A stretch of 64,000 nucleotides of DNA. Source: JBGPQJ01 sp963829485. GTDB lineage: Bacteria > Chloroflexota > Anaerolineae > Anaerolineales > Villigracilaceae. Below are positions 41,446 to 50,511 of the stretch, piece after piece (position 1 is the stretch's first letter; each line of letters begins with the position of its first letter). Made by a program: the position numbers and the translations under genes. Below the pieces are notes generated by a model. That model saw only the letters and a list, made by a program, of their open reading frames with translations. It did not search any database and was not told the DNA's origin. The stretch is from contig CAWHIK010000003.1 of NCBI GenBank assembly GCA_963829485.1, positions 1 to 64,000 of the forward strand, read 5' to 3'.

Positions 41446-42587
41446 CTACCTATTTTCAACACAACGCTTCAACCGAACAATCCCCTCTTCAATCTCATCA
41501 GGCTCATAGAAAACAAAACTTAAGCGGATGAAATCGCGCAGCCCATCCCGGCTGGAGAAGCGCACGCCGGGACGGAAAATCACCTTATTTTCCATTGCTT
41601 TTTGCTGCAATTCCGCTGCGTCGAGTCCGCGGGGTAGGCGCACCCAGAAGAAGTAGCCTCCCTGCGGGACCTTCCAGATTAGTTCAGGCAGTTCGCGGCG
41701 CAGGGCGGCATCCATCACCTTCAGCTTTGACCGGTAGATATCCTTCAGCCGGTCGATGTTCTGCGCCAGCCCGCCCGATTCGATGACCTCGCGCACGATG
41801 GCGGAGGTGAACGGGTTCAACCCGCCGCCGCTGTCCAGCAGGCCGCAGCCTGACAGCTTCTGGATCTTTTCAGCGTGCGCCTGGATCCATCCCAGCCGCA
41901 GACCGGGGGCGAGGATCTTGGAGAACGAGCCGAGAGACAGGATGTGGGGGTCTTCTGTCCAAGCGAGCCAACGCTTTCGGCGGCTCGCGGTCATAGCTGA
42001 GAAAGTGGTACACCTCGTCAGCCAGGATCAGAAAGTCGTGTTTCCGCGCCAGGTCCACGAGACGCGCGCGGCGTTCTTCAGTCAGGGTGTGTCCGCTGGG
42101 ATTCTGATAGGTGGGGATGATATACAGGAATTTCGGTTGGTGTTCCCGCAGCTTCTCCTCCAGCAGATTCGATGACCAGCCCATCCTCGTCCGTATCGAT
42201 GGACACTACTTTCAGGCCATGGTCTGTGAAGATGCGCAGCGCCAGGAAGTACGAAGGCTCTTCCACGAAGATCGTCTCGCCCGTCCGGGTGAACAGCGTG
42301 CAGAGCAGGTCGAGCGCGTTGGATATGCCGCTGGTGATGAACAGATTACCAGGGTCGACGGGAAGCCCGAGATTGCGGGATAAAAAACCGGCAAGCGCGA
42401 GACGGGTGTACCCGTCGCCCTGCTCAGCGCCGTACTGTAGAAACGCTGGGTCACGGTGTGAAAAGCAGGCTTGAGCGGCATCGTGCAGCAGGTCCACCGG
42501 CAGGAGGGAGAACGGCGGATTTCCTGCGCCGAGGTCGATCACGCCGGGCGGTGTGTTCACTTGTGAAGTCATCAAAGGCAAGGTCAT
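41446..42587 (-). CDS. PLP-dependent class I/II aminotransferase, two frame breaks
   Basis: Joined over two breaks this encodes a typical aminotransferase of about 380 residues: IDLGAGNPPFSLLPVDLLHD, ITSGISNALDLLC (PLP phosphate loop), IIPTYQNPSGHTL, LILADEVYHFLSYDREPP (Asp and Tyr near PLP), and LGSFSKILAPGLRLGW (the PLP Lys). The first break is near 42170-42180 (one extra base after IES), the second near 41965 (after KALA). It resembles 2-aminoadipate or MocR-type aminotransferases. The start has TATACT 7 nt upstream and no Shine-Dalgarno. Both breaks look like one-base insertions, so sequencing error is likely. Confidence 0.78.
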
Positions 42588-42594
42588 GGTGATA

Positions 42595-42600
42595 AGTATA
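42595..42600 (-). promoter_or_regulatory. -10 box of the leaderless aminotransferase gene
   Basis: TATACT on the minus strand lies 7 nt before the ATG at 42587, with no ribosome-binding site between. Confidence 0.5.
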
Positions 42601-42723
42601 TTTTATTTTTCATTATGCATCCGTTTGAAATGGGTCGAATACTCACAGGAATTATCTATTTTTAATCCCCCTGCGCTATAATCGGAGTAACTCTATCCAA
42701 AACAACAGTCTCAGTGGAAAACC

Positions 42724-45145
42724 ATGCCAAAACGAAAGACATCCTTTCTCCCCCTGCCGCCCGAAGAAATTATCAAGGATTACCGCCTCGCCTACCGTTC
42801 GCGGCAGGTGTCGGTCATTGGGAGGCGCGAAGTGCTTTCAGGTAAGGCCAAATTCGGGATCTTTGGCGACGGCAAGGAGGTGGCGCAGCTGGCCATCGCA
42901 CGCGCCTTCCAAAAAGGCGACTGGCGTTCCGGCTATTACCGCGACCAGACCTGGGTGATGGCGCTCGGTGTATTGGAGATCGGCGCGTTCTTTGCCCAGC
43001 TTTATGCCCATGCGGATCTGAATTACGAACCGGCGACCGCCGGACGCTCCATGGTTGGTCACTTTGTCTCGCGCTTTATCAATCCCGACGGAACGTGGGC
43101 GGACCAAACCGGGATGTACAACATCGCGGCGGATGTCTCTCCCACCGCAGCCCAGATGCCGCGCGCGGTCGGGCTGGCATACGCCTCGCGGCTTTACCGT
43201 GAAATTGAATCGCTTTCAGACCAGACCCGGTTCTCGCGCAACGGGGACGAGGTGACCTGGGCAACCATCGGCAACGCGTCCACCTCGGAGGGGTTGTTCT
43301 GGGAGTCGGTCAACGCCATCGGCGTGCTCAAGGCGCCTGCCGTCATCTCCATCTTCGACGACGGCTACGGCATCTCCGTCCCCAACCAGTTCCAGATGGT
43401 CAAGGAGAACATCGGCGCGATCCTGAAAGGCTTTGAGCGCGATGCCTCGCTTCCCGCCGAACAGGCCGATCGCGGTTATGACCTGTACTCCGTCCGTGCC
43501 TGGGATTACCCCGCTCTCATCGAAACCTACCAGACTGCCGGTGAAGTCGCCCGAACGTATCATATCCCTGCCCTCGTTCACGTCACCGAGATGACCCAGC
43601 CGCTCGGGCACAGTACCAGCGGCAGCCACGAACGCTACAAATCCGCCGAGCGCCTCCAATGGGAGGGTGAATTTGACGGCCTGCGCAAGATGCGCGAGTG
43701 GATGATTGCCAGCGATGTCGCCAACGAAAATGAAATTGCCGACTGGGAGGCCGAGGATGCCCTGACTGTTGAAAACATCCGCAAGTCTGCCTGGGAGTCT
43801 TTTGGCAAGCCGCTGCTCGCCGAGCGCGAGGAAGTGTTGGACCTGCTCGAAAAGGCTGCTGCAGCCTCTGTGCATGCCGATCAGGTACGAGGCGTCAAGG
43901 GAAGGCTCGCCGCCATTCCCGCCCCGACGCGCCGTGACATGCACATGCACGTCCATGAGACCCTGCGCCTTTTGCGCGGCGAGGCAAGCCCTTCGAAGGA
44001 TGCGCTGTCGGAATGGAAAAAGGCTGACGACGCGCGAAACGAAACGCGTTACGGCTCGCTGCTCGTTAGTGAAGACCGTTCCTCCGCGCTGAAAGTGCCG
44101 GTTGTTCCTCCGTCCTATTCGGAAAAGTCACCCACACTGATGGGCTTCGAGGTCATCAACCTGGCTTTCGATTCCATGCTCGCACGCGAGCCGCGCCTGG
44201 TCGCGTTTGGCGAGGACGTGGGTAAACTGGGCGATGTGAACCAGGGTTTCAAGGGGATGCAGGAGAAATACGGCGCGCTGCGTGTCTCGGACACCGGTAT
44301 CCGCGAGGCGACCATCCTCGGGCAGGCCATTGGCATGGCGATGCGCGGTCTGCGTCCCATCTGTGAGATCCAATACCTCGATTACCTGCTCTACGCGCTG
44401 CAGCTGATGAGCGATGACCTGGCCACGCTCCACTGGCGCACGGCAGGCGGGCAGAAGGCTCCGGTCATCGTCCGCACGCGAGGCCATCGCCTCGAGGGCA
44501 TCTGGCATTCCGGCTCTCCCATGGCGGGGATCATCCATTTGGTGCGAGGCATGCATGTTCTAGTCCCGCGCGATCTGACCCGCGCCACGGGCTTCTACAA
44601 CACCCTGCTCAAATCCGACGACCCGGCGCTGGTGGTCGAGGTGCTGAACGGATACCGCTTGAAGGAACGCCTGCCCGATAACATCGGCGAGTTCACTTTA
44701 CCACTGGGTATGCCTGAAACACTGCGCTCAGGCACGGATGCGACCATCGTGACCTACGGCGCCTGTTGCCGAATTGCGCTGGATGCCGCCGATAAACTCT
44801 CCAAGGTGGGTATCGATGCCGAGGTGATCGATGTTCAGTCGCTGCTGCCGTTTGACATAAATGGCGCGATCCTCGAATTCGCTCAAAAAAACGAACCGCA
44901 TCCTTTTCGTGGACGAGGATGTGCCTGGCGGCACGACAGCCTATATGCTGCAGGAAGTGCTTGAGAAGCAGGGAGGCTATGCCTGGCTCGACTCCGCGCC
45001 GAGGACTCTCCCCGGCACAGCGCACCGTCCCGCGTACGGCTCAGATGGAGATTACTGGTCCAAGCCGAATGCGGAAGGTATCTTTGATGCGGTGTACGAC
45101 ATGATGCATGAAGTTTCGCCAACGGAGTACCCAAAAATTCAGTAA
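42724..45145 (+). CDS. fused alpha/beta E1 of a 2-oxo acid dehydrogenase, one frame break
   Basis: About 806 residues after repair. The N-terminal alpha-like half (1-340) has GDGKEVAQLAIARAF, YYRDQTWVMALG and the TPP region TWATIGNASTSEGLFWESVN; the C-terminal beta-like half (about 475-806) has RLVAFGEDVGKLGDVNQGF, DTGIREATILGQAIGMAMRG and VTYGACCRIALDAADKL. The frame breaks at 44884-44890 in a run of seven A; six would restore QKTNRILFVDEDVPGGT and the C-terminus to 45145. Such fusions are branched-chain or pyruvate dehydrogenase-type E1s. It decarboxylates the 2-oxo acid and acylates the lipoyl domain of E2. A TATAAT at 42677-42682 is the likely -10. Confidence 0.86.
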
Positions 45146-45203
45146 CCACAAAGGACACAAAGAGCACAAAGGATTCCTTCGTGACACTTTGTGCTCTTTG
45201 TGG
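45145..45203. repeat. inverted repeat between E1 and E2
   Basis: CACAAAGAGCACAAAG (45156-45171) and CTTTGTGCTCTTTGTG (45187-45202) are perfect reverse complements separated by 15 bases. The stem lies directly before the E2 ribosome-binding site AAGGAG. The A/C-rich CACAAAG repeat is a pattern found dispersed in some genomes, so it may be a mobile palindrome. Confidence 0.6.
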
Positions 45204-45224
45204 TGAGATACAAGGAGATTTCTC

Positions 45225-46457
45225 GTGTCTATAAACGTATTGGTCCCCCGCCTGGGCGAAGGCGTAGAAGAAGTAACCATCACCAAATGGCTCAAGGGTG
45301 AAGGTGATTCTGTCAAAGAACTGGAAGCACTGCTGGAGGTCAACACCGACAAGGTGGATACCGAGATCCCCTCGCCTGCGACAGGTGTGGTGCTCAAGGT
45401 CAGCCTGCCGGAAGGGACCGTTGCAAAAGTGGGCGAGGTGCTTGCCGTGATCGGAAACCCCGGCGAGTCAGTTGATGGAAGTCAGTTGGTAATTGACAGT
45501 GAAAAAGGGTCTTTAGACAGTAACAAACCCATATCCGATGATCAATCCCCTTCTGGCCACCAACAACCGCCAACCATCAACAAGAATTTAGGTTTCATCT
45601 CACCCGTCGTCGCTAAGATGGCCTCCGAACACAGCATCGATCTGCAGCAAGTGAATGGAACCGGCCTCGGTGGGCGTATCACCAAGAATGACGTGCAGGC
45701 ATTTATTGAGAGGGGCGGTGCCTCCGTTCAACCAACAGCATCACCGGCAGTGATCTCTCATCGGGGGGACCAGCTCATTAAACATTCCACCATCCGCAAG
45801 TCCATCGCGGAGCATATGCTGGCCAGCAAGCGGACCTCGCCCCACGTGCTGACCGTCATGGAGGCGGACATGAGTCGCGTGGCCGCGCATCGTTCCGCAA
45901 ATAAAGAGAGCTTTGCGCGGGACGGCGTCAATCTGACGTATACCGCTTATTTTGTTGCAGCAATTGCCGCCGGTTTGAAAGCGTATCCCATGACCAATTC
46001 ATCCTGGACCGACGAAGGGGTGTTGGTGCACAAAGCAGTCAATATCGGCATGGCGACATCGCTGGGCGAGGAAGGGCTGATCGTACCGGTCATCAAGGGT
46101 GCGGACGGGCTGTCGCTGCTCGGTGTTGCGCGTGCCGTCAATGACCTCTCCAGCCGGGCGCGTGCTAAAAAACTCCAACCGGACGAGGTCAAGGGCGGGA
46201 CGTTTACCCTCACCAACCACGGAGTTAGCAACTCGCTGTTCGCCATGCCCATCATCAACCAGCCGCAATGCGGTATCCTGGGTGTCGGCGCGATGCAGAA
46301 GCGGGCAGTCGTGGTCACCGATTCAAATGGGGGCGACGCCATCGCTATTCGCCCGATGGTCTATCTCTCTTTCGTGTTCGACCATCGCATCCTCGACGGC
46401 GCTTCGGCAGACTGGTTCCTGACGAAGGTCAAGGAGACCCTGGAAAAATGGGTATGA
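45225..46457 (+). CDS. dihydrolipoamide acyltransferase E2
   Basis: A 410-residue E2 with a GTG start and AAGGAG 7 nt before it. The lipoyl domain (1-78) has the lipoylated Lys in VNTDKVDTE. A linker (about 80-122), rich in Ser, Asp, Gln and Asn rather than Ala-Pro, precedes the E3-binding domain (ISPVVAKMASEHSIDLQQV, TGLGGRITKNDVQAFI). The catalytic domain (about 190-410) ends in SFVFDHRILDGASADWF with the active-site His and Asp. It receives acyl groups from E1, passes them to CoA and is reoxidised by LpdA downstream. Confidence 0.93.
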   Translation: MSINVLVPRLGEGVEEVTITKWLKGEGDSVKELEALLEVNTDKVDTEIPSPATGVVLKVSLPEGTVAKVGEVLAVIGNPGESVDGSQLVIDSEKGSLDSNKPISDDQSPSGHQQPPTINKNLGFISPVVAKMASEHSIDLQQVNGTGLGGRITKNDVQAFIERGGASVQPTASPAVISHRGDQLIKHSTIRKSIAEHMLASKRTSPHVLTVMEADMSRVAAHRSANKESFARDGVNLTYTAYFVAAIAAGLKAYPMTNSSWTDEGVLVHKAVNIGMATSLGEEGLIVPVIKGADGLSLLGVARAVNDLSSRARAKKLQPDEVKGGTFTLTNHGVSNSLFAMPIINQPQCGILGVGAMQKRAVVVTDSNGGDAIAIRPMVYLSFVFDHRILDGASADWFLTKVKETLEKWV

Positions 46458-46969
46458 ATGGGATGAAGTATTGCCCTCATTGCGGACAATCGCTCAAGAC
46501 CGTTGAAATGGGCGGGCGTGAGCGTCTGGCCTGCTTGGCGGAGTGCGGATATGTATTCTGGGATAACCCGGTGCCGGTCGTTGCGGGTATCGTTGAGCTG
46601 GGAGATTTTGTGATCTTGATCCGAAACAAAGAGTGGCCGGAGAAATATCGCGGAATAGTGGCCGGTTTTCTTGAAAAAGATGAATCTCCTGAAAGCGCGA
46701 TCCTGCGGGAGTTGAAGGAAGAATTAGGCTTGGACGGCGAGATTGCTGGCTTTGTTGGGAATTATCCCTTTCCATTGAAGAATCAGGTCATTCTTGCCTA
46801 TCACATCAAGGCTCATGGCGAGATCATGCTGGGTGATGAACTGGGGGCGTATGAGCTTGTCCTGCCGGCTGAGTTGCGGCCGTGGTCGCTGGGGACTGGT
46901 CCGGCTTTGAAGGACTGGCTCGAGCGCCGCGGGTTAAGGAATTTGAGATTGAGCGAAAATATGAACTGA
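46454..46969 (+). CDS. Nudix hydrolase with N-terminal zinc ribbon
   Basis: A 171-residue protein; the ATG overlaps the E2 stop (ATGA), so it is coupled. The N-terminus has a zinc ribbon with CPHCGQ and CLAECGY. The Nudix box is complete, GFLEKDESPESAILRELKEE followed by LG. The layout is that of the NudC/NADH pyrophosphatase-related ribbon-Nudix group, though shorter than full NudC. It may hydrolyse a nucleotide diphosphate such as NADH or CoA derivatives, consistent with its place beside an acyl-CoA-forming complex. Confidence 0.88.
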   Translation: MNGMKYCPHCGQSLKTVEMGGRERLACLAECGYVFWDNPVPVVAGIVELGDFVILIRNKEWPEKYRGIVAGFLEKDESPESAILRELKEELGLDGEIAGFVGNYPFPLKNQVILAYHIKAHGEIMLGDELGAYELVLPAELRPWSLGTGPALKDWLERRGLRNLRLSENMN

Positions 46970-46985
46970 CAACGCTAACGTCAGG

Positions 46986-47410
46986 ATGAATCCGCCGGTA
47001 TTAATGTTGATCCACCTCGTGACCGTTTTTCTGCTCGGATGGCTGGTTCCAATAGCACTCCCGCAGTGGGTGGAATACATCGGATGGGCCGTGTGGTGTT
47101 ATGGCCTGGCGACAGCCTAGGCGGACTGCGGCAGCTCATCGGGGCGCACACTTCCCCCGACCCGCATACACCAACGACATCCGTGGTGACTACTGGAGTG
47201 TACCAGTTCACGCGTAATCCCATTTACCTGGGCTATTTTTGCATGACACTCGGCCTGCCGCTGATTTTTGGCAATGTTTGGGGGCTGGTGGCAGCCCCAG
47301 TTCAAGTGTGATCTTTTCAACCGGCTGATCATCACGCGGAGGAATCGTACCTGTCCGGGAAATGGGCAGGATTACAGCTTGATTACAGATCAAGGTCAGG
47401 CGCTGGATAT
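46986..47410 (+). pseudogene. broken isoprenylcysteine methyltransferase-like gene
   Basis: Three frames together spell a small membrane methyltransferase: first MNPPVLMLIHLVTVFLLGWL and on to YGLATA, then GVYQFTRNPIYLGYFCMTLG (the core phospholipid/isoprenylcysteine methyltransferase motif), then CDLFNRLIITR and an EE-x-YLSGK-like tail that is itself scrambled. At least two to three frame changes are needed, more than at any other locus, so it may be a genuine pseudogene, although indel errors cannot be excluded. Confidence 0.65.
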
Positions 47411-47497
47411 GGCGGTGCTGCGATTTCGGTGGGCGGAGTACATCAAGAGCAAGTAGGGGCTGCACGTAGTAAAATTGCAGGGTTCGGAAAAATCTTC

Positions 47498-47516
47498 ATC
47501 GGGAAAGGTTCCCGAT
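47498..47516 (+). promoter_or_regulatory. hairpin before the lpdA ribosome-binding site
   Basis: ATCGGGAA and TTCCCGAT form a perfect 8-bp stem with loop AGG, followed by TTTCC and then AAGGAG. It could be a weak terminator of the upstream unit or a control hairpin of lpdA translation. Confidence 0.5.
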
Positions 47517-47533
47517 TTTCCAAGGAGAATTTC

Positions 47534-48934
47534 ATGGCTGAGAATTTTGATGTTGTTGTCATCGGAGCAGGTCCGGGCGGATACGTGGCTGCCATCCGCG
47601 CAGCGCAGTTGGGATTGAAGACTGCGGTCGTCGACAAGCAGTGGCTGGGCGGCGTGTGCCTGAACGTGGGCTGCATCCCGTCCAAAGCGCTGTTGAAGAA
47701 CGCCGAAGTGGCGCATACGCTGCGTGAGCGCGGCAAGGAATTCGGCTTTTCGTTCGATAACTTGAAACTGGATTTCGGCGTGGCGGTCAAACGCTCGCGG
47801 CAGGTGTCCGACCGGCTGGTGAAGGGCGTCGGCTTCCTGATGAAGAAGAACAATATCACGGTGTATATGGGCGCGGCAAAACTATCCGCGAAGGACATGG
47901 TAGCTGTTACGGACAAAGATGGAAAGGTGACCGAGCTCAAGGCGAAGAACATCATCGTCGCCACCGGAGCCACCTCAGCGGTGCCCGGCGCGTGGAAAAT
48001 CGACGGCGAGAAGGTCGTGACCTACCTCGAGGCGATCCTGCAGGAGAAGCTGCCCAAATCCGTGATCGTGATCGGCTCAGGCGCCATCGGCGTGGAGTTT
48101 TCCACCGTGTGGAATTCCTACGGTGTGGATGTGACCATCGTTGAGATGCTTCCGCGTATCGTACCGCTGGAGGATGCGGAGATCAGTTCCGAGTTGGAAA
48201 AAGCGTTCAAGAAGAACGGTATCAAGACCCTCGTCGGACACAAGGTGGAAGCGGTCGAAGCGACAAAGACCGGAGTCAAGGTGACGGTATCTGCGGACGG
48301 TGCAACGAAAGTCCTCGAAGCGGACCAGGCGCTGGTGGCGATCGGCTTCCGCCCCAACTCCAAGGGGCTGGGACTCGAGGAGGTTGGTGTCAAAATCAAC
48401 GAGCGCGGATTCGTCGAGATCGATGAAAAGATGCAGACCAACGTCCCGGGCATCTGGGCGATCGGGGATGTGACCGGCAAGCTGATGCTGGCGCATGTCG
48501 GGTCGGCGATGGGCATCGTGTGCGCCGAACACATTGCCGGGCATGAGACCGTGACCCTTGATTACGAGATGATGCCGCGCGCCACTTACTGCCAGCCGCA
48601 GGTTGCGTCGTTCGGGCTGACCGAGGCGCAGGCTAAGGAACGCGGCTTTACGGTAAAGATCGGGCGCTTCCCGTTCCAGGCGAACGGCAAGGCGCTTGGG
48701 CTGGGTGATTACGCCGGCTGGGTTAAACTGGTCGTGGATGAGAAGTATGGCGAGATCCTGGGCGCGCACATGATCGGACCGGAAGTGACCGAACTGCTGC
48801 CCGAGCTGACCCTGGCGCACATGCTGGAGCTGACCCCGCACGAGATCGCGCGCAACGTGCACGCCCACCCGACCCTCTCCGAGGTGCTGATGGAAGCGGC
48901 GCACGGTGCTGAAGGAAGTGCGATCCACATTTAG
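47534..48934 (+). CDS. lpdA: dihydrolipoyl dehydrogenase (E3)
   Basis: A 466-residue flavoprotein disulfide reductase. FAD-binding VVVIGAGPGGYVAAIRAAQL starts the protein; the redox disulfide is in GGVCLNVGCIPSK (about residues 41-46). NAD-binding VIVIGSGAIGVEFSTVW and a second FAD strand IWAIGDVTGK follow, and the C-terminal dimer interface carries HAHPTLSE with the active His-Glu pair. It reoxidises dihydrolipoyl groups on E2. AAGGAGA lies 7 nt before the ATG. With E1 and E2 it completes the complex. Confidence 0.95.
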   Translation: MAENFDVVVIGAGPGGYVAAIRAAQLGLKTAVVDKQWLGGVCLNVGCIPSKALLKNAEVAHTLRERGKEFGFSFDNLKLDFGVAVKRSRQVSDRLVKGVGFLMKKNNITVYMGAAKLSAKDMVAVTDKDGKVTELKAKNIIVATGATSAVPGAWKIDGEKVVTYLEAILQEKLPKSVIVIGSGAIGVEFSTVWNSYGVDVTIVEMLPRIVPLEDAEISSELEKAFKKNGIKTLVGHKVEAVEATKTGVKVTVSADGATKVLEADQALVAIGFRPNSKGLGLEEVGVKINERGFVEIDEKMQTNVPGIWAIGDVTGKLMLAHVGSAMGIVCAEHIAGHETVTLDYEMMPRATYCQPQVASFGLTEAQAKERGFTVKIGRFPFQANGKALGLGDYAGWVKLVVDEKYGEILGAHMIGPEVTELLPELTLAHMLELTPHEIARNVHAHPTLSEVLMEAAHGAEGSAIHI

Positions 48935-48964
48935 AGTTTGCCTGCGCCGAGTGATCGTGAGAAC

Positions 48965-48988
48965 AGCCCCGGGAGTGCTCTCGGGGCT
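48965..48988 (+). terminator. probable terminator after lpdA
   Basis: AGCCCCG and CGGGGCT form a 7-bp stem followed by AACTATTTAC, which is U-poor. It is a plausible but weak terminator 30 nt after the lpdA stop. Confidence 0.4.
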
Positions 48989-49157
48989 AACTATTTACAG
49001 GTAGAGTGCGGTTGTATAATAACAAAGCAGGCGGGCGGTTGCAGTCCGAGACGTAGTAGCAGTTGTCCGCATTGATGCGTCCCCTCAAGGGGATGATTCG
49101 CAATCCGTTTTACGACAGTACGAATTCCCTTGAACAACCTGGAGAAAAGAGAACTTC

Positions 49158-49580
49158 ATGAAACAAAAATCCTTGCGCCTTTTGTTGGCGGTGTCCATCG
49201 TGATGATGACACTGGCTTGTTCCCTGTTCACCCGCTTCACTCGCACGGAACCGACGCCCACGTTCAATTATATTTTTACACCTGTGCTTACTCCGCTGAA
49301 GATCGAACCCGATTCCCTGCCGAAGGCGCAAACAGGCGTGGAGTACGAAGTTGAGATCCGCGTGAGTGATAACGTCACACCTGTGAATAATGTGTCCGTT
49401 TCAAGCGGAACGCTCCCTGCGGGGCTTGAACTTGTGTTTGTGGATGGCGTAAACGGCGCAAAGATCAGCGGTGTCCCGGAGGAAAAAGGGACATTCCCAT
49501 TCACAGTCGGTGTGAGCTGTTTCTCGACCATGGTCGTCGGGCAGAGTGCCGAAAAGGAGTATGTGATCGTTGTGGAGTGA
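49158..49580 (+). CDS. lipoprotein with a putative Ig-like domain
   Basis: A 140-residue lipoprotein with lipobox LAC near residue 21. After a Thr/Pro linker an Ig-like (He_PIG type) domain is seen: IEPDSLPKAQTGVEYEVEIR, then SGTLPAGLELVFVDG and GAKISGVPEEKGTFPFTVGV. Such domains mediate adhesion or protein-protein contacts outside the cell. GGAG lies upstream of the ATG. A TATAAT at 49014-49019 is a likely -10, giving a leader of about 130 nt. Confidence 0.8.
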   Translation: MKQKSLRLLLAVSIVMMTLACSLFTRFTRTEPTPTFNYIFTPVLTPLKIEPDSLPKAQTGVEYEVEIRVSDNVTPVNNVSVSSGTLPAGLELVFVDGVNGAKISGVPEEKGTFPFTVGVSCFSTMVVGQSAEKEYVIVVE

Positions 49581-49650
49581 AATATCAAGTTGCTGCCGCC
49601 GGGAAACGTGACTCTATCGGTATAATGGAGTCAACCAAAGGAGATATGCC

Positions 49651-50136
49651 ATGCCAGAGGAAAAGAAGTACACTGAAGCCGAAGTGCACCGATTTTTTGC
49701 GGTCCAATACCACGGTAAAACGTGGGAACTGCTCGATAAAGCTGACCGCACTCCTGTTGAAAATGAGTGCCTCGCAGATTATGCCCACACGTCGCTAGCC
49801 CACTGGCGGGAGGCAGGGACGGCAGTTAATTACCAGCGCGGAGTCTGGCTGCTCTCACGAGTCTATGCCGTGCTGGAGGATTCAGAGCTGGCATTGCTCT
49901 ATGCGCGCCGTACGCTGGAGTTGACCGAGGAACATCTGGATGAAATGGAGAAGTTCGACCTTGCGTTTGCCTACGAATGCATGGCGCGCGCCCATGCCCT
50001 TACCGGCAACGTGGTCGAGGCGCAGCTTTACCTGAAAACGGCGCAGCAAGCCGGGGAGGAGATTCCCGAAAAGGAAGACCGGGATCTGTTCTTCGCCGAG
50101 TTGAAAGGCGGGGATTGGAATAACATCAGGGGTTAA
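49651..50136 (+). CDS. TPR-like helical protein of unknown function
   Basis: A 161-residue all-helical protein. Helical pairs such as VENECLADYAHTSLAHWREA, RGVWLLSRVYAVLEDSELAL and LAFAYECMARAHALTGNVVE look like tetratricopeptide-type repeats. It is soluble. AAGGAGATATGCC precedes the ATG and a TATAAT lies near 49620. No enzyme motif is seen; it may be an adaptor. A terminator follows. Confidence 0.7.
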   Translation: MPEEKKYTEAEVHRFFAVQYHGKTWELLDKADRTPVENECLADYAHTSLAHWREAGTAVNYQRGVWLLSRVYAVLEDSELALLYARRTLELTEEHLDEMEKFDLAFAYECMARAHALTGNVVEAQLYLKTAQQAGEEIPEKEDRDLFFAELKGGDWNNIRG

Positions 50137-50149
50137 AGATCATAAAGCA

Positions 50150-50184
50150 AAAGAGACGGCAGGTTCGAACCTGCCGTCTCTTTA
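50150..50184. terminator. bidirectional terminator
   Basis: AAAGAGACGGCAGGTT and AACCTGCCGTCTCTTT form a near-perfect palindrome around CGAA-type centre with A- and T-rich ends, between the convergent TPR-like and cupin genes. Confidence 0.9.
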
Positions 50185-50187
50185 TTG

Positions 50188-50511
50188 TTAAGCTCTGATC
50201 ATCGTGAGCAGCATCTTGAATTTCTTGAGTGCTTTGACCGCGTGCGGCTCATTGGCCGGCATGACGATGGCCTCGCCGGTTTTGAGCGTGAAGGGGTTGC
50301 CGGAAATGCGAATCTCGACTTCGCCGTCCAGCACATGGACCAGCGCATCGAACGGCGCGGTATGCTCGCTCAACTCCTGACCGAGGTCGAAGGCGAAGAG
50401 GGTCACGTTCCCCGTCTCCGCTTTGACGATCTGCCGGCTGACGACGGCGCCCTCCTGGTAGGAGATCAGGTCGACGACCGGTAAAACCTGTGAGTGGGGA
50501 GCAGTGGACAT
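50188..50511 (-). CDS. cupin-domain protein
   Basis: A 107-residue single-domain cupin. The two cupin motifs are visible: LGQELSEHTAPFDALVHVLDG (G-x5-H-x-H-like, with only one His and Asp) and GEAIVMPANEPHAVKAL (second His). Metal-binding or ligand-binding function. The start overlaps the stop of the metalloprotease gene (TAATG), so the two are translationally coupled, and the TPR-like gene converges on it. Confidence 0.85.
   Translation of the reverse strand: MSTAPHSQVLPVVDLISYQEGAVVSRQIVKAETGNVTLFAFDLGQELSEHTAPFDALVHVLDGEVEIRISGNPFTLKTGEAIVMPANEPHAVKALKKFKMLLTMIRA

Noticed and set aside
50150..50184. GGTTCGAACC in a palindrome, resembling a tRNA T-loop
   Set aside because: It is the loop of a symmetric bidirectional terminator; no tRNA cloverleaf can be built.
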